Positions 1 to 5,562 of a stretch of 10,069 nt of DNA are shown here, one piece after another. Numbering within the stretch: the stretch's first letter is position 1; each line of letters begins with the position of its first letter. The notes under the pieces are model-generated. The model worked only from the letters and a program-made list of their open reading frames with translations. It did no database searches and had not been told where the DNA came from. Made by a program: the position numbers and the translations under genes. Source of the stretch: an uncultured Oscillospiraceae bacterium (GTDB lineage: Bacteria > Bacillota > Clostridia > Oscillospirales > Oscillospiraceae); the NCBI GenBank assembly GCA_934597125.1, contig CAKTQM010000053.1, positions 1 through 10,069 of the forward strand, in the 5' to 3' direction.

Positions 1-1
1 C

Positions 2-625
2 GAGTTCCGCCGCCTGTGCCAGTTCCACGCCCTGAACCACAAGTCCATCGGCCGCAAGGCCGCCAGGGAGCTGGGCAGGAAGTACGAGGATGTGAACCTG
101 ATTGTGTGCCACCTGGGCGGCGGCGTCAGCGTGGGCGCCCATGAAAAGGGCCGCGTGGTGGACGTGTGCAACGTGAAGGACGAGGGCTCCATGGGCATGG
201 ATCGCGCCGGCGGCCTGCCGGTGAACCAGCTCATCAGCTACTGCTTCAGCGGCAAGACCAAGGACGAGGTGAAAAAGACCTTCGGCCGCCGGGCCGGTAT
301 GCTGTCCTATCTGGGCACCACCGATTTCCGCGTCATCTGCGCCAAGGTGGTGGAGGGTGATCCCAAGTATGTGGAGGCCTATCAGGCGCTTGTCTATCAG
401 CTCAGCAAGGACATCGGCGCCATGGCCGCCGTGCTGCATTTCGATGTGGACGCTATCGTCTTCACTGGCGGCATGGCCTATGAGCAGTTCTTCTGTGACG
501 ATATCACCGCCTATGTGGGCAAGATCGCCCAGACCATTCGTCTGCCCGGCGAGGAGGAGATGCGTTCCCTGGCCGAAGGCGCCCTGCGCGTCCTTCACGG
601 TGAGCAGGAGGCCGGCGTATATTGA
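2..625 (+). CDS. buk: Butyrate kinase, C-terminal part (5' end outside window)
   Basis: This is the C-terminal 207 residues of a butyrate kinase of the acetokinase/ASKHA family (usual length about 355 residues). The family interconverts butyryl phosphate + ADP and butyrate + ATP in the cytoplasm; branched-chain homologues act on isobutyryl or related phosphates. Visible motifs are HLGGG (fragment residues about 37-41), a phosphate-binding loop, the stretch DEGSMGMDRAGGLP typical of Buk, RRAGMLSYLGTTDFR, and a late nucleotide-binding FTGG (about 154-157). The frame is open to the left edge, so the start lies upstream. The gene ends in TGA, 71 bases before iorA, with no terminator between, so the two are probably co-transcribed. 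A phosphotransbutyrylase (ptb) would be expected just upstream but is not visible. The true substrate (butyryl, isobutyryl or aryl-acetyl phosphate) cannot be read from the sequence. Confidence 0.93.
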   Translation, partial: EFRRLCQFHALNHKSIGRKAARELGRKYEDVNLIVCHLGGGVSVGAHEKGRVVDVCNVKDEGSMGMDRAGGLPVNQLISYCFSGKTKDEVKKTFGRRAGMLSYLGTTDFRVICAKVVEGDPKYVEAYQALVYQLSKDIGAMAAVLHFDVDAIVFTGGMAYEQFFCDDITAYVGKIAQTIRLPGEEEMRSLAEGALRVLHGEQEAGVY

Positions 626-680
626 TCCCGTTTTCCAAAAGTAAGTGACAATAGAGTGAAAGAGTAAGCAAAAAAGAAGA

Positions 681-687
681 AAGGTGG
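681..687 (+). promoter_or_regulatory. Ribosome binding site of iorA
   Basis: AAGGTGG sits 9 bases before the ATG at 697 and fixes that start. The 71-base spacer after buk is purine-rich and shows no hairpin with a T tail. No convincing -35/-10 pair was found either, which favours read-through from buk. Confidence 0.7.
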
Positions 688-696
688 AAGAAAACT

Positions 697-2472
697 ATGA
701 AACATCTGATGTCCGGTAACGAGGCCACCGCCCGTGGCGTCTACGAAGCCGGTATCAAAGTCTGCTCCGCGTATCCCGGCACCCCCAGCACCGAGATCCT
801 GGAGAACATGCCCCAGTACGGCAAGGACGTGTATTGCGAGTGGGCCCCCAACGAGAAGGTAGCCACCGAGGTGGCCTACGGCGCTTCCGTGGCCGGTTCC
901 CGCGCCTTCTGCACCATGAAGATGGTGGGCCTGAATGTGGCCGCCGACCCCCTCTTTACCGCCGGTTACATGGGCGTCAACGGCGCCTTTGTGGTGGTTA
1001 CCGCTGACGACCCCTCCTGCCACTCCTCCCAGAACGAGCAGGACAACCGCCACTATGCCCGCGCTGCCAAGATCGCCATGGTGGAGCCCTCCGACGCGCA
1101 GGAGTGCAAGGACTTCGTGAAGCTGGCCTGCGAGATCTCCGAGGCCTTCGATACCCCCGTGCTGTATCGCACCACCACCCGCGTGTGCCATTCCAAGGGC
1201 CTGGTGGAGTTCGGTGAGCGCGTGGAGCACACCGCTCCCGCCTATGCCCGCAACACCCGCAAGTACATCTGCGCCCCCGCCAATGCATACATGAACCATC
1301 CTCTGGTGGAGGATCGTCTGGTGAAGCTGGCCGAGTACGGCTGCACCACCGCTCTGGAGAACGGCCTGAACAAGCTGGAGATGGGCGACGGCAAGGTGGG
1401 CGTCATCACCGCCTCCATCGCCTATGAGTATGCCAAAGAGGTGTTCCCCGAGGGTACCTCCTTCCTGAAGCTGGGCCTGACCTATCCTCTGCCCATGAAC
1501 CTGATCCGCGACTTCGCCGCCAAGGTGGAGAAGCTGTACGTCATCGAAGAGCTGGATCCCTTCATGGAGAACGAGATCAAGGCCGCCGGCATCGACTGCA
1601 TCGGCAAGGAGCTGACCGGCGTGATGTACGAGCTGAATACCCAGCTGGTGCGCGAGCGCGTGCTGGGCATCAAGCCGGAGTATAAGACCATCACCGACGT
1701 GGCCGTGGCTAAGCGTCCTCCCGCACTGTGCCCCGGCTGCCCCCACCGCGGCTTCTTCTATACCCTGTCCAAGAACAAGAACTACGTGGTTACCGGCGAT
1801 ATCGGTTGCTATACCCTGGGCTTTGCGCCTCCTCTGAACTGCATGGACGTGTGCATCTGCATGGGCGGCGGCTTCTCCGCCGGTATGGGTATGGCTAAGT
1901 CCTTCCAGCGCGAGGGCGTCACCGATAAGGTGGTGTTCGGCGTCATGGGCGACTCCACGTTCTTCCACTCCGGCATGACCGGCGCGGCCGAGATCATTTA
2001 CAACAACGGCCGCATGATCCCCTGCGTGCTGGATAACCGCATCACCGGCATGACCGGCCACCAGGATAACCCCGGCTCCGGCTACACCCTGATGGGCGAG
2101 GAAGCCCCCATGCTCAGCGTGGAGAAGATCTTCGAGACCTATGGCTTCAACCCCGTGCTGACGGTGGATCCCCAGGATCTGGCCGCCATGAAGGAGACTG
2201 TGAACACCGCCGTGGCCGCCCTGAACGAGGGCAAGCACCCCGCCATCGTTACCCGCCGCCCCTGCCTGCTGATTAAGCGCATCAAGCATGACAACGGTAT
2301 GTGCGTGGTGAATACCGACAAGTGCGTGGGCTGCAAGAGCTGCCTGAAGGTGGGCTGCCCCGCCATCTCCATGGAGAACGGCAAGGCGGCTGTGGATCGT
2401 ACCCAGTGCGTGGGCTGCACCGTCTGCGCCCAGGCCTGCCCCGTTGGTGCTATCGAAAAGGAGGAGAAATAA
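697..2472 (+). CDS. iorA: Indolepyruvate:ferredoxin oxidoreductase, alpha subunit
   Basis: This is the large, TPP-containing subunit (591 residues, close to the usual 590-640) of the cytosolic enzyme that converts arylpyruvates (from Trp, Phe, Tyr) + CoA + oxidised ferredoxin to aryl-acetyl-CoA + CO2 + reduced ferredoxin. Order of parts: an N-terminal pyrimidine-binding domain (SAYPGTPSTEILE at about 24-36), a middle transketolase-C-like domain, CPGCPHRG (345-352), and the TPP/Mg site GDS (418-420) followed by DN (446-447). The C terminus is a ferredoxin-like domain with two 4Fe-4S motifs: C543/C546/C549/C554 (the CxxCxxCxxxxC spacing seen in IorA) and C571/C574/C577/C581. All key residues appear intact. 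iorB follows after 2 bases, so the subunits are translationally linked. Substrate range is inferred from family; branched-chain or other 2-oxoacids remain possible. Confidence 0.96.
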   Translation: MKHLMSGNEATARGVYEAGIKVCSAYPGTPSTEILENMPQYGKDVYCEWAPNEKVATEVAYGASVAGSRAFCTMKMVGLNVAADPLFTAGYMGVNGAFVVVTADDPSCHSSQNEQDNRHYARAAKIAMVEPSDAQECKDFVKLACEISEAFDTPVLYRTTTRVCHSKGLVEFGERVEHTAPAYARNTRKYICAPANAYMNHPLVEDRLVKLAEYGCTTALENGLNKLEMGDGKVGVITASIAYEYAKEVFPEGTSFLKLGLTYPLPMNLIRDFAAKVEKLYVIEELDPFMENEIKAAGIDCIGKELTGVMYELNTQLVRERVLGIKPEYKTITDVAVAKRPPALCPGCPHRGFFYTLSKNKNYVVTGDIGCYTLGFAPPLNCMDVCICMGGGFSAGMGMAKSFQREGVTDKVVFGVMGDSTFFHSGMTGAAEIIYNNGRMIPCVLDNRITGMTGHQDNPGSGYTLMGEEAPMLSVEKIFETYGFNPVLTVDPQDLAAMKETVNTAVAALNEGKHPAIVTRRPCLLIKRIKHDNGMCVVNTDKCVGCKSCLKVGCPAISMENGKAAVDRTQCVGCTVCAQACPVGAIEKEEK

Positions 2473-2474
2473 TC

Positions 2475-3062
2475 ATGTCTAACGTCAAGAGCTGTCTGTT
2501 GGTCGGCGTCGGCGGTCAGGGCGCCATCCTGATCTCCAAGATCATGTCCAACGGTTTTATGAAGGCCGGTTATGATGTCAAGCAGAGCGAAGTTCACGGT
2601 ATGGCCCAGCGCGGCGGCTCCGTGTCCACCCAGGTGCGCTGGGGCGACAAGGTGTACGGCCCCGTGTTCGGCAAGGGCGAGGCCGACATCATGGTGGCCC
2701 TGGAGAAGATGGAGGCCGTCCGCTACGCGGAGTTCCTGAATCCCAACGGTGTCGCCGTCATCAATGACTACGCCATCAAGTCCACCACCATCGCCTCCGG
2801 CGCCGAGGAGTATCCCGAAGGCTGCATCGAGGCCATGCAGAAGAACTTCAAGACCATCGCCGTTCCTGCCAGCGATATCGCTATCCAGCTGGGTAATGCC
2901 AAGTGCATGAACGTGGTGCTGTTCGGCGCCATGTGCGATTCTCTGGGCTGCCCCGAGATCGACTGGGAGCAGATCGTGGCCGAGACCGTTCCCGCCAAGG
3001 TCAAGGAGCTGAACCTGAAAGCCTTCCGCGCCGGACGCGAGGCCGCCAAGGCCGGTAAGTAA
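2475..3062 (+). CDS. iorB: Indolepyruvate:ferredoxin oxidoreductase, beta subunit
   Basis: This is the small gamma-domain subunit (195 residues, typical size) of the 2-oxoacid:ferredoxin oxidoreductase family and the partner of IorA. The glycine-rich GVGGQG (11-16) near the N terminus and HGMAQRGGSV (41-50) are hallmarks of IorB/PFOR gamma domains, which contribute to CoA and ferredoxin-side function. The ATG at 2475 was chosen because AGGAGG at 2459-2464, inside the last codons of iorA, lies 10 bases upstream, and because the family begins with a short strand directly before GVGGQG. An in-frame extension to 2301 would only read the iorA ferredoxin domain in another frame. The gene ends at TAA just before a strong terminator, so it is the last gene of the operon. 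No defects were seen. Confidence 0.95.
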   Translation: MSNVKSCLLVGVGGQGAILISKIMSNGFMKAGYDVKQSEVHGMAQRGGSVSTQVRWGDKVYGPVFGKGEADIMVALEKMEAVRYAEFLNPNGVAVINDYAIKSTTIASGAEEYPEGCIEAMQKNFKTIAVPASDIAIQLGNAKCMNVVLFGAMCDSLGCPEIDWEQIVAETVPAKVKELNLKAFRAGREAAKAGK

Positions 3063-3094
3063 GCGCTATCCCTCAGTTCTATACCATATCTCTG

Positions 3095-3133
3095 AAAAAG
3101 GACAGCCCGCCGATGGCGGGCTGTCCTTTTTTT
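3095..3133 (+). terminator. Rho-independent terminator of the buk-iorAB operon
   Basis: A 12-bp GC-rich stem (GGACAGCCCGCC, 3100-3111) pairs perfectly with GGCGGGCTGTCC (3115-3126) around a GAT loop. It is extended by AAAAA (3095-3099) pairing with the T tract at 3127-3133. It lies 32 bases after the iorB stop. The A run on the left means it could also work on the opposite strand. Confidence 0.93.
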
Positions 3134-3151
3134 AGGGATTTGTGGCAATTC

Positions 3152-3360
3152 CGTAGGGGCGGACGACGAGCGCTGTGGAGCGCAGCGGAACGAGTGCTTT
3201 TGGGGTATCCGCCCTGACGATGACGAAACGGTACGATAGACCATTCGTAGGGGAGGGGCTCTGCCCCTCCCGCCGTTTAGCGGAAATGCCATCGTAAGCT
3301 GAACGGGCGGGGTAGAACCCCGCCCCTACGCACGGATACAGGAAGCACGCCGCCCCTACG
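3152..3360. repeat. REP/MITE-like cluster of GTAGGGG/CCCCTAC inverted repeats
   Basis: This non-coding, 209-bp region is bounded by a perfect 11-bp inverted repeat: CGTAGGGGCGG (3152-3162) and CCGCCCCTACG (3350-3360). Inside, GTAGGGG recurs at about 3247-3253 and CCCCTAC at about 3323-3329, giving two copies in each orientation. Separate hairpins are visible: GGGCGGA (3157-3163) with TCCGCCC (3208-3214), a 9-bp stem at 3251-3259/3263-3271 with loop TCT, and a 9-bp stem at 3305-3313/3317-3325 with loop AGA. No clear target-site duplication flanks it. Similar GTAGGGG-type repeats are, from general familiarity, common between genes in gut Clostridia. Mobility and function are inferred, not shown; it could be a composite of several short REP units rather than one element. 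Confidence 0.65.
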
Positions 3361-3418
3361 AGAAGGCCGTCGGGACTGCGCTCCGGTGCTAAAACCTCCA
3401 ATTATTCAAAAAATAGTA

Positions 3419-3447
3419 ATGACTTTTCCCGCCATATAGGGTACAAT
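3419..3447 (+). promoter_or_regulatory. Sigma-A type promoter for the rhomboid-like gene
   Basis: A -35 box ATGACT (3419-3424, 4 of 6 consensus bases) and a -10 box TACAAT (3442-3447, 5 of 6) are separated by exactly 17 bases, about 40 bases before the start codon. The surrounding 3400-3450 stretch is AT-rich compared with the GC-rich window, as expected for a promoter. Transcription would begin at about 3454. Confidence 0.62.
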
Positions 3448-3473
3448 GCTGTAGAAATACCGAATTCACCGAC

Positions 3474-3479
3474 AGGAGG
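3474..3479 (+). promoter_or_regulatory. Ribosome binding site deciding a TTG start
   Basis: A perfect AGGAGG lies 8 bases before the TTG at 3488. It is what supports this rare start codon, because the next in-frame ATG is well inside the conserved region. Confidence 0.8.
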
Positions 3480-3487
3480 AACCTTCC

Positions 3488-4357
3488 TTGAAAAAACTCT
3501 ATGACGCGGTGCAGCGCTTCTGCGCGCGGCACCCCCGTTTCGGCATCCCCAACCTGATGCTCTACATCGTGGGCGGCAATGTCATCGTGTATCTGCTGAT
3601 GATGTTCACTCAGACCAACGACGCCAACGCCCTGGCGTTCCTGACCCTGAACACCGCCGCCGTGCTGAGGGGCGAACTGTGGCGCATCCTGACCTATGTG
3701 TTTGTGCCCACCAGCAGCGGCCTTTTCTGGCTGCTGATCAGCCTGTATTTCTACTACTGGATCGGCACCACCCTGGAGCGCCAGTGGGGCACCGCAAAGT
3801 TCACCCTCTACTACATCAGCGGCGTGCTGCTGACGGCGGCGGGCGTGCTGATTGCCAGCCTCATCTCCGGCCAGAGCTACACCGTGGCGGGCTCTTACTA
3901 CGTGAACCTGTCCATGTTCTTCGCCTTTGCCTTCCTGTTCCCCGATACTCAGGTGCTGCTGTTCTTCATCATCCCCATCCGGATGAAGTGGCTGGCGTAT
4001 CTGGATGCGGCACTGTTTGCCTTTGATGTGGTGCGGGCGCTGCTGGCGGGCAACTGGGGCGGCGCGCTGCTGCCGGTCATCGCCCTGCTGAACTTCGCCG
4101 TCTTCATCTGGCCGGAGGTACACTATATGGCCGACCGTGCCGCCTACCGCCGCCGTCCCCAGACGGTGCAGTTCAAGCGAGCCGCCCAGCAACAGCAGAA
4201 ACAGGAGCAAAAGCAGGGTTATCACCACAAGTGCGCCGTCTGCGGCCGCACCGATACGGACTATCCCGATCTCCAGTTCCGCTATTGCAGCAAGTGCGCC
4301 GGCTATCACTGCTTCTGCCAGGATCACATCTTCACCCACGTGCATTTCACGGAGTGA
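3488..4357 (+). CDS. Rhomboid-like membrane protein with C-terminal zinc-binding tail
   Basis: This 289-residue protein starts at TTG. About six to seven hydrophobic segments (near 22-40, 76-92, 106-127, 139-151, 155-163, 168-187, 193-207) make up a rhomboid-type fold. It keeps rhomboid landmarks such as ELWRILTYVF (63-72) and LERQWGTAKF (96-105) in the L1 loop region. The usual catalytic GxSG is absent: the corresponding stretch reads GSYYVNLSMFF (135-145). The AHxGG motif appears as GNWGG (188-192), putting Asn where the catalytic His is expected. It is therefore probably a pseudoprotease; the alignment was by eye. After a basic, Gln-rich linker (about 220-245), the tail has C249/C252, C267/C270, C277 and H280/H284/H286, likely a cytosolic zinc site. 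It is monocistronic, with its own promoter and terminator. Partner and role are unknown. Confidence 0.82.
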   Translation: MKKLYDAVQRFCARHPRFGIPNLMLYIVGGNVIVYLLMMFTQTNDANALAFLTLNTAAVLRGELWRILTYVFVPTSSGLFWLLISLYFYYWIGTTLERQWGTAKFTLYYISGVLLTAAGVLIASLISGQSYTVAGSYYVNLSMFFAFAFLFPDTQVLLFFIIPIRMKWLAYLDAALFAFDVVRALLAGNWGGALLPVIALLNFAVFIWPEVHYMADRAAYRRRPQTVQFKRAAQQQQKQEQKQGYHHKCAVCGRTDTDYPDLQFRYCSKCAGYHCFCQDHIFTHVHFTE

Positions 4358-4372
4358 AAAGAGTAACCGCAT

Positions 4373-4406
4373 AAAAAATCCCTGCTCGTAAGAGCAGGGA
4401 TTTTTT
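4373..4406. terminator. Bidirectional rho-independent terminator
   Basis: TCCCTGCTC (4379-4387) pairs with GAGCAGGGA (4392-4400) around the loop GTAA. AAAAAA on the left and TTTTTT on the right extend the stem and give a T tract on each strand. It lies between two convergent genes and can end both the rhomboid-like transcript (+) and the sortase transcript (-). Confidence 0.92.
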
Positions 4407-4421
4407 GTATTTTGATGTGCC

Positions 4422-5405
4422 TTACTTATTGGCGTCGGTCTTTGCGCTGGTATCGGTCTTTGCCGTGGTGTTGGTCTTGGCGTCCGTCTTGGTGCCGGTG
4501 GTGGTTCCGGCGGTGTCCGTGGTGCCGGTGGCAGCCGCGGCGTCGTCCTTCAGGGGCCAGGTGGAGGGATCAGCGGTATCTTCGATCATCTTGCAGACGA
4601 TCAGATAGCGGTGGTAATCGTCGCCGTTCTTGCACACGGACAGGATCAGCACCTTGTCGCCGGCCACAGGCTTGTTGTCCTTATCCAGATTGGTGGAAGC
4701 CTCGGTCTCCTTCCACAGCTGGTCAAAGAAGCTGTTGAACACGTCGGCGTTGCTGAAATCGTGATAGTAAATGATGTGACTGGTATCATACTGCACGCCG
4801 CCCACGATCTGATAGGTCACGCGGCGATCCTTCTGATACATATACACCAGATGCTGCTCGCTGAAATCCAGATTCTTCATCATGCTCTGCAGGCCGCCGA
4901 ACATGGTGCGGTTGGCCTGGTTGTGGCCGTACAGCACGGTGACGGGATCATTCAGGTCGCGGCTGTTGATGGTCTTACCCTCGCAGGTAGCCTCGCTGAA
5001 AATGGTGCCGGCCTTGTTGTTGTTGCCGTCCAGATCACGGTGCAGGTAGTAGCCGCGGTCAGAGGGATGCTGCGCCACGGGGTAGGACAGCTCGTGATCG
5101 GTTTTCAGGATCTTGGAGAAATCAGGAACCTCCAGCCAGGCGTACACATCCTTGTACTTGGCAAAGGTAGCCTCCATATCCTTGGGCTCCACAACAGGCT
5201 CCGGCTCCACGCGGTTTTCAATGTCCACGCTGGGATCCACCACAGAGGGGTTGTTGGAGTCATCGGGGTTGTCGGTGTTCGTGTCGTTGCCGCAGCCCGC
5301 CAGCGCCAGCACCAGCACCATGGACAGAACCAGGATCATGGTGCGGACGACGGTACGTCCGTTCATACGGAAAGCCTGAAAAAAGTGGTCGAGTTTTTCT
5401 TTCAT
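4422..5405 (-). CDS. srtB: Class B sortase with a lipobox-type N terminus
   Basis: This 327-residue sortase is an extracytoplasmic cysteine transpeptidase that cleaves a sorting motif and attaches proteins to the cell wall or to each other. The catalytic residues are His161 (in LYGHN), Cys258 (in LILSVC) and Arg266 (HRY). The block HNQANRTMFGGL is typical of class B. The N terminus is unusual: a charged segment (1-21), a hydrophobic stretch (about 22-37), then LALAGC with Cys38, a good lipobox, followed by an Asp/Asn/Pro-rich linker (about 39-75). The catalytic domain spans about 76-277. The last 40 residues are a Thr/Lys/Asp/Ala-rich tail. The ATG at 5405 is chosen because AAAGGAG (5414-5420) lies 8 bases upstream; an internal Met14 lacks a ribosome site. 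No obvious LPxTG or NPxTN substrate gene is in the window, so its target is unknown. An ordinary uncleaved membrane anchor is the alternative reading. Confidence 0.9.
   Translation of the reverse strand: MKEKLDHFFQAFRMNGRTVVRTMILVLSMVLVLALAGCGNDTNTDNPDDSNNPSVVDPSVDIENRVEPEPVVEPKDMEATFAKYKDVYAWLEVPDFSKILKTDHELSYPVAQHPSDRGYYLHRDLDGNNNKAGTIFSEATCEGKTINSRDLNDPVTVLYGHNQANRTMFGGLQSMMKNLDFSEQHLVYMYQKDRRVTYQIVGGVQYDTSHIIYYHDFSNADVFNSFFDQLWKETEASTNLDKDNKPVAGDKVLILSVCKNGDDYHRYLIVCKMIEDTADPSTWPLKDDAAAATGTTDTAGTTTGTKTDAKTNTTAKTDTSAKTDANK
4425..4510 (-). repeat. Degenerate tandem repeat coding the sortase tail
   Basis: The 3' end of the sortase gene repeats a short unit, on the plus strand variants of GTCTTTGC(G/C) and GTCTTGGCGTC. 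It encodes about three to four imperfect copies of Ala-Lys-Thr-Asp/Asn-x-x (residues about 305-327). Such coding repeats can change copy number between strains by slippage. The unit is imperfect and the boundaries are approximate. Confidence 0.5.
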
Positions 5406-5492
5406 TCTTACTTCTCCTTTCGCATGGCCGGAACGTATGACTGCCGGCCCATGGGGAACCGCACCGGCCTGATGGGCACAGCGCTTGAAGCA

Positions 5493-5521
5493 ATGGTATC
5501 ATATTATGGCACTAAAAGCAA
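5493..5521 (-). promoter_or_regulatory. Possible promoter of the sortase gene
   Basis: Read on the minus strand, a -35 box TTGCTT (5516-5521) and a -10 box TACCAT (5493-5498) are 17 bases apart. The -10 is preceded by an extended TGA (TGnTACCAT). The boxes match consensus only moderately. The surrounding stretch is the most AT-rich part of the 157-base gap between the phage-type operon and the sortase. The implied leader is about 80 bases. Confidence 0.35.
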
Positions 5522-5527
5522 CCATAA

Positions 5528-5550
5528 TTTTCTCGACCTGTGGGAGAAAA
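5528..5550. repeat. Perfect 7-bp inverted repeat upstream of the sortase promoter
   Basis: TTTTCTC (5528-5534) and GAGAAAA (5544-5550) form a perfect inverted repeat with a 9-base centre, directly upstream of the putative -35 box. It could be an operator half-site pair, or a weak hairpin after the upstream gene. It has no T tract in the right place to be a good terminator for the minus-strand genes. Confidence 0.35.
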
Positions 5551-5562
5551 CGGGGTCAACGA

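Noticed and set aside
626..696. Possible separate promoter before iorA (TTGATC and GACAAT)
   Set aside because: The spacer would be 19 bases and the first box lies over the buk stop codon. The match is too weak to claim against simple read-through.
595..2289. Long minus-strand open frame (564 codons) opposite iorA
   Set aside because: The translation is a His/Gly/Val/Leu-rich, repetitive product typical of the reverse complement of GC-rich genes. iorA in the plus frame has intact TPP and 4Fe-4S motifs, so this is a shadow.
3152..3360. CRISPR-like array or insertion sequence
   Set aside because: The repeats are inverted and unevenly spaced rather than direct with uniform spacers, and no transposase frame is present.
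3132..3401. Small minus-strand open frame through the repeat cluster
   Set aside because: It is made of the GTAGGGG-type repeats (reading VGAGFYPAR and similar), has no ribosome site, and is the kind of spurious product that such repeats produce in many genomes.
5406..5562. Prophage attachment site or tRNA gene in the gap before the sortase
   Set aside because: No cloverleaf and no direct repeat of useful length could be seen. The matching end, if any, would be outside the window.
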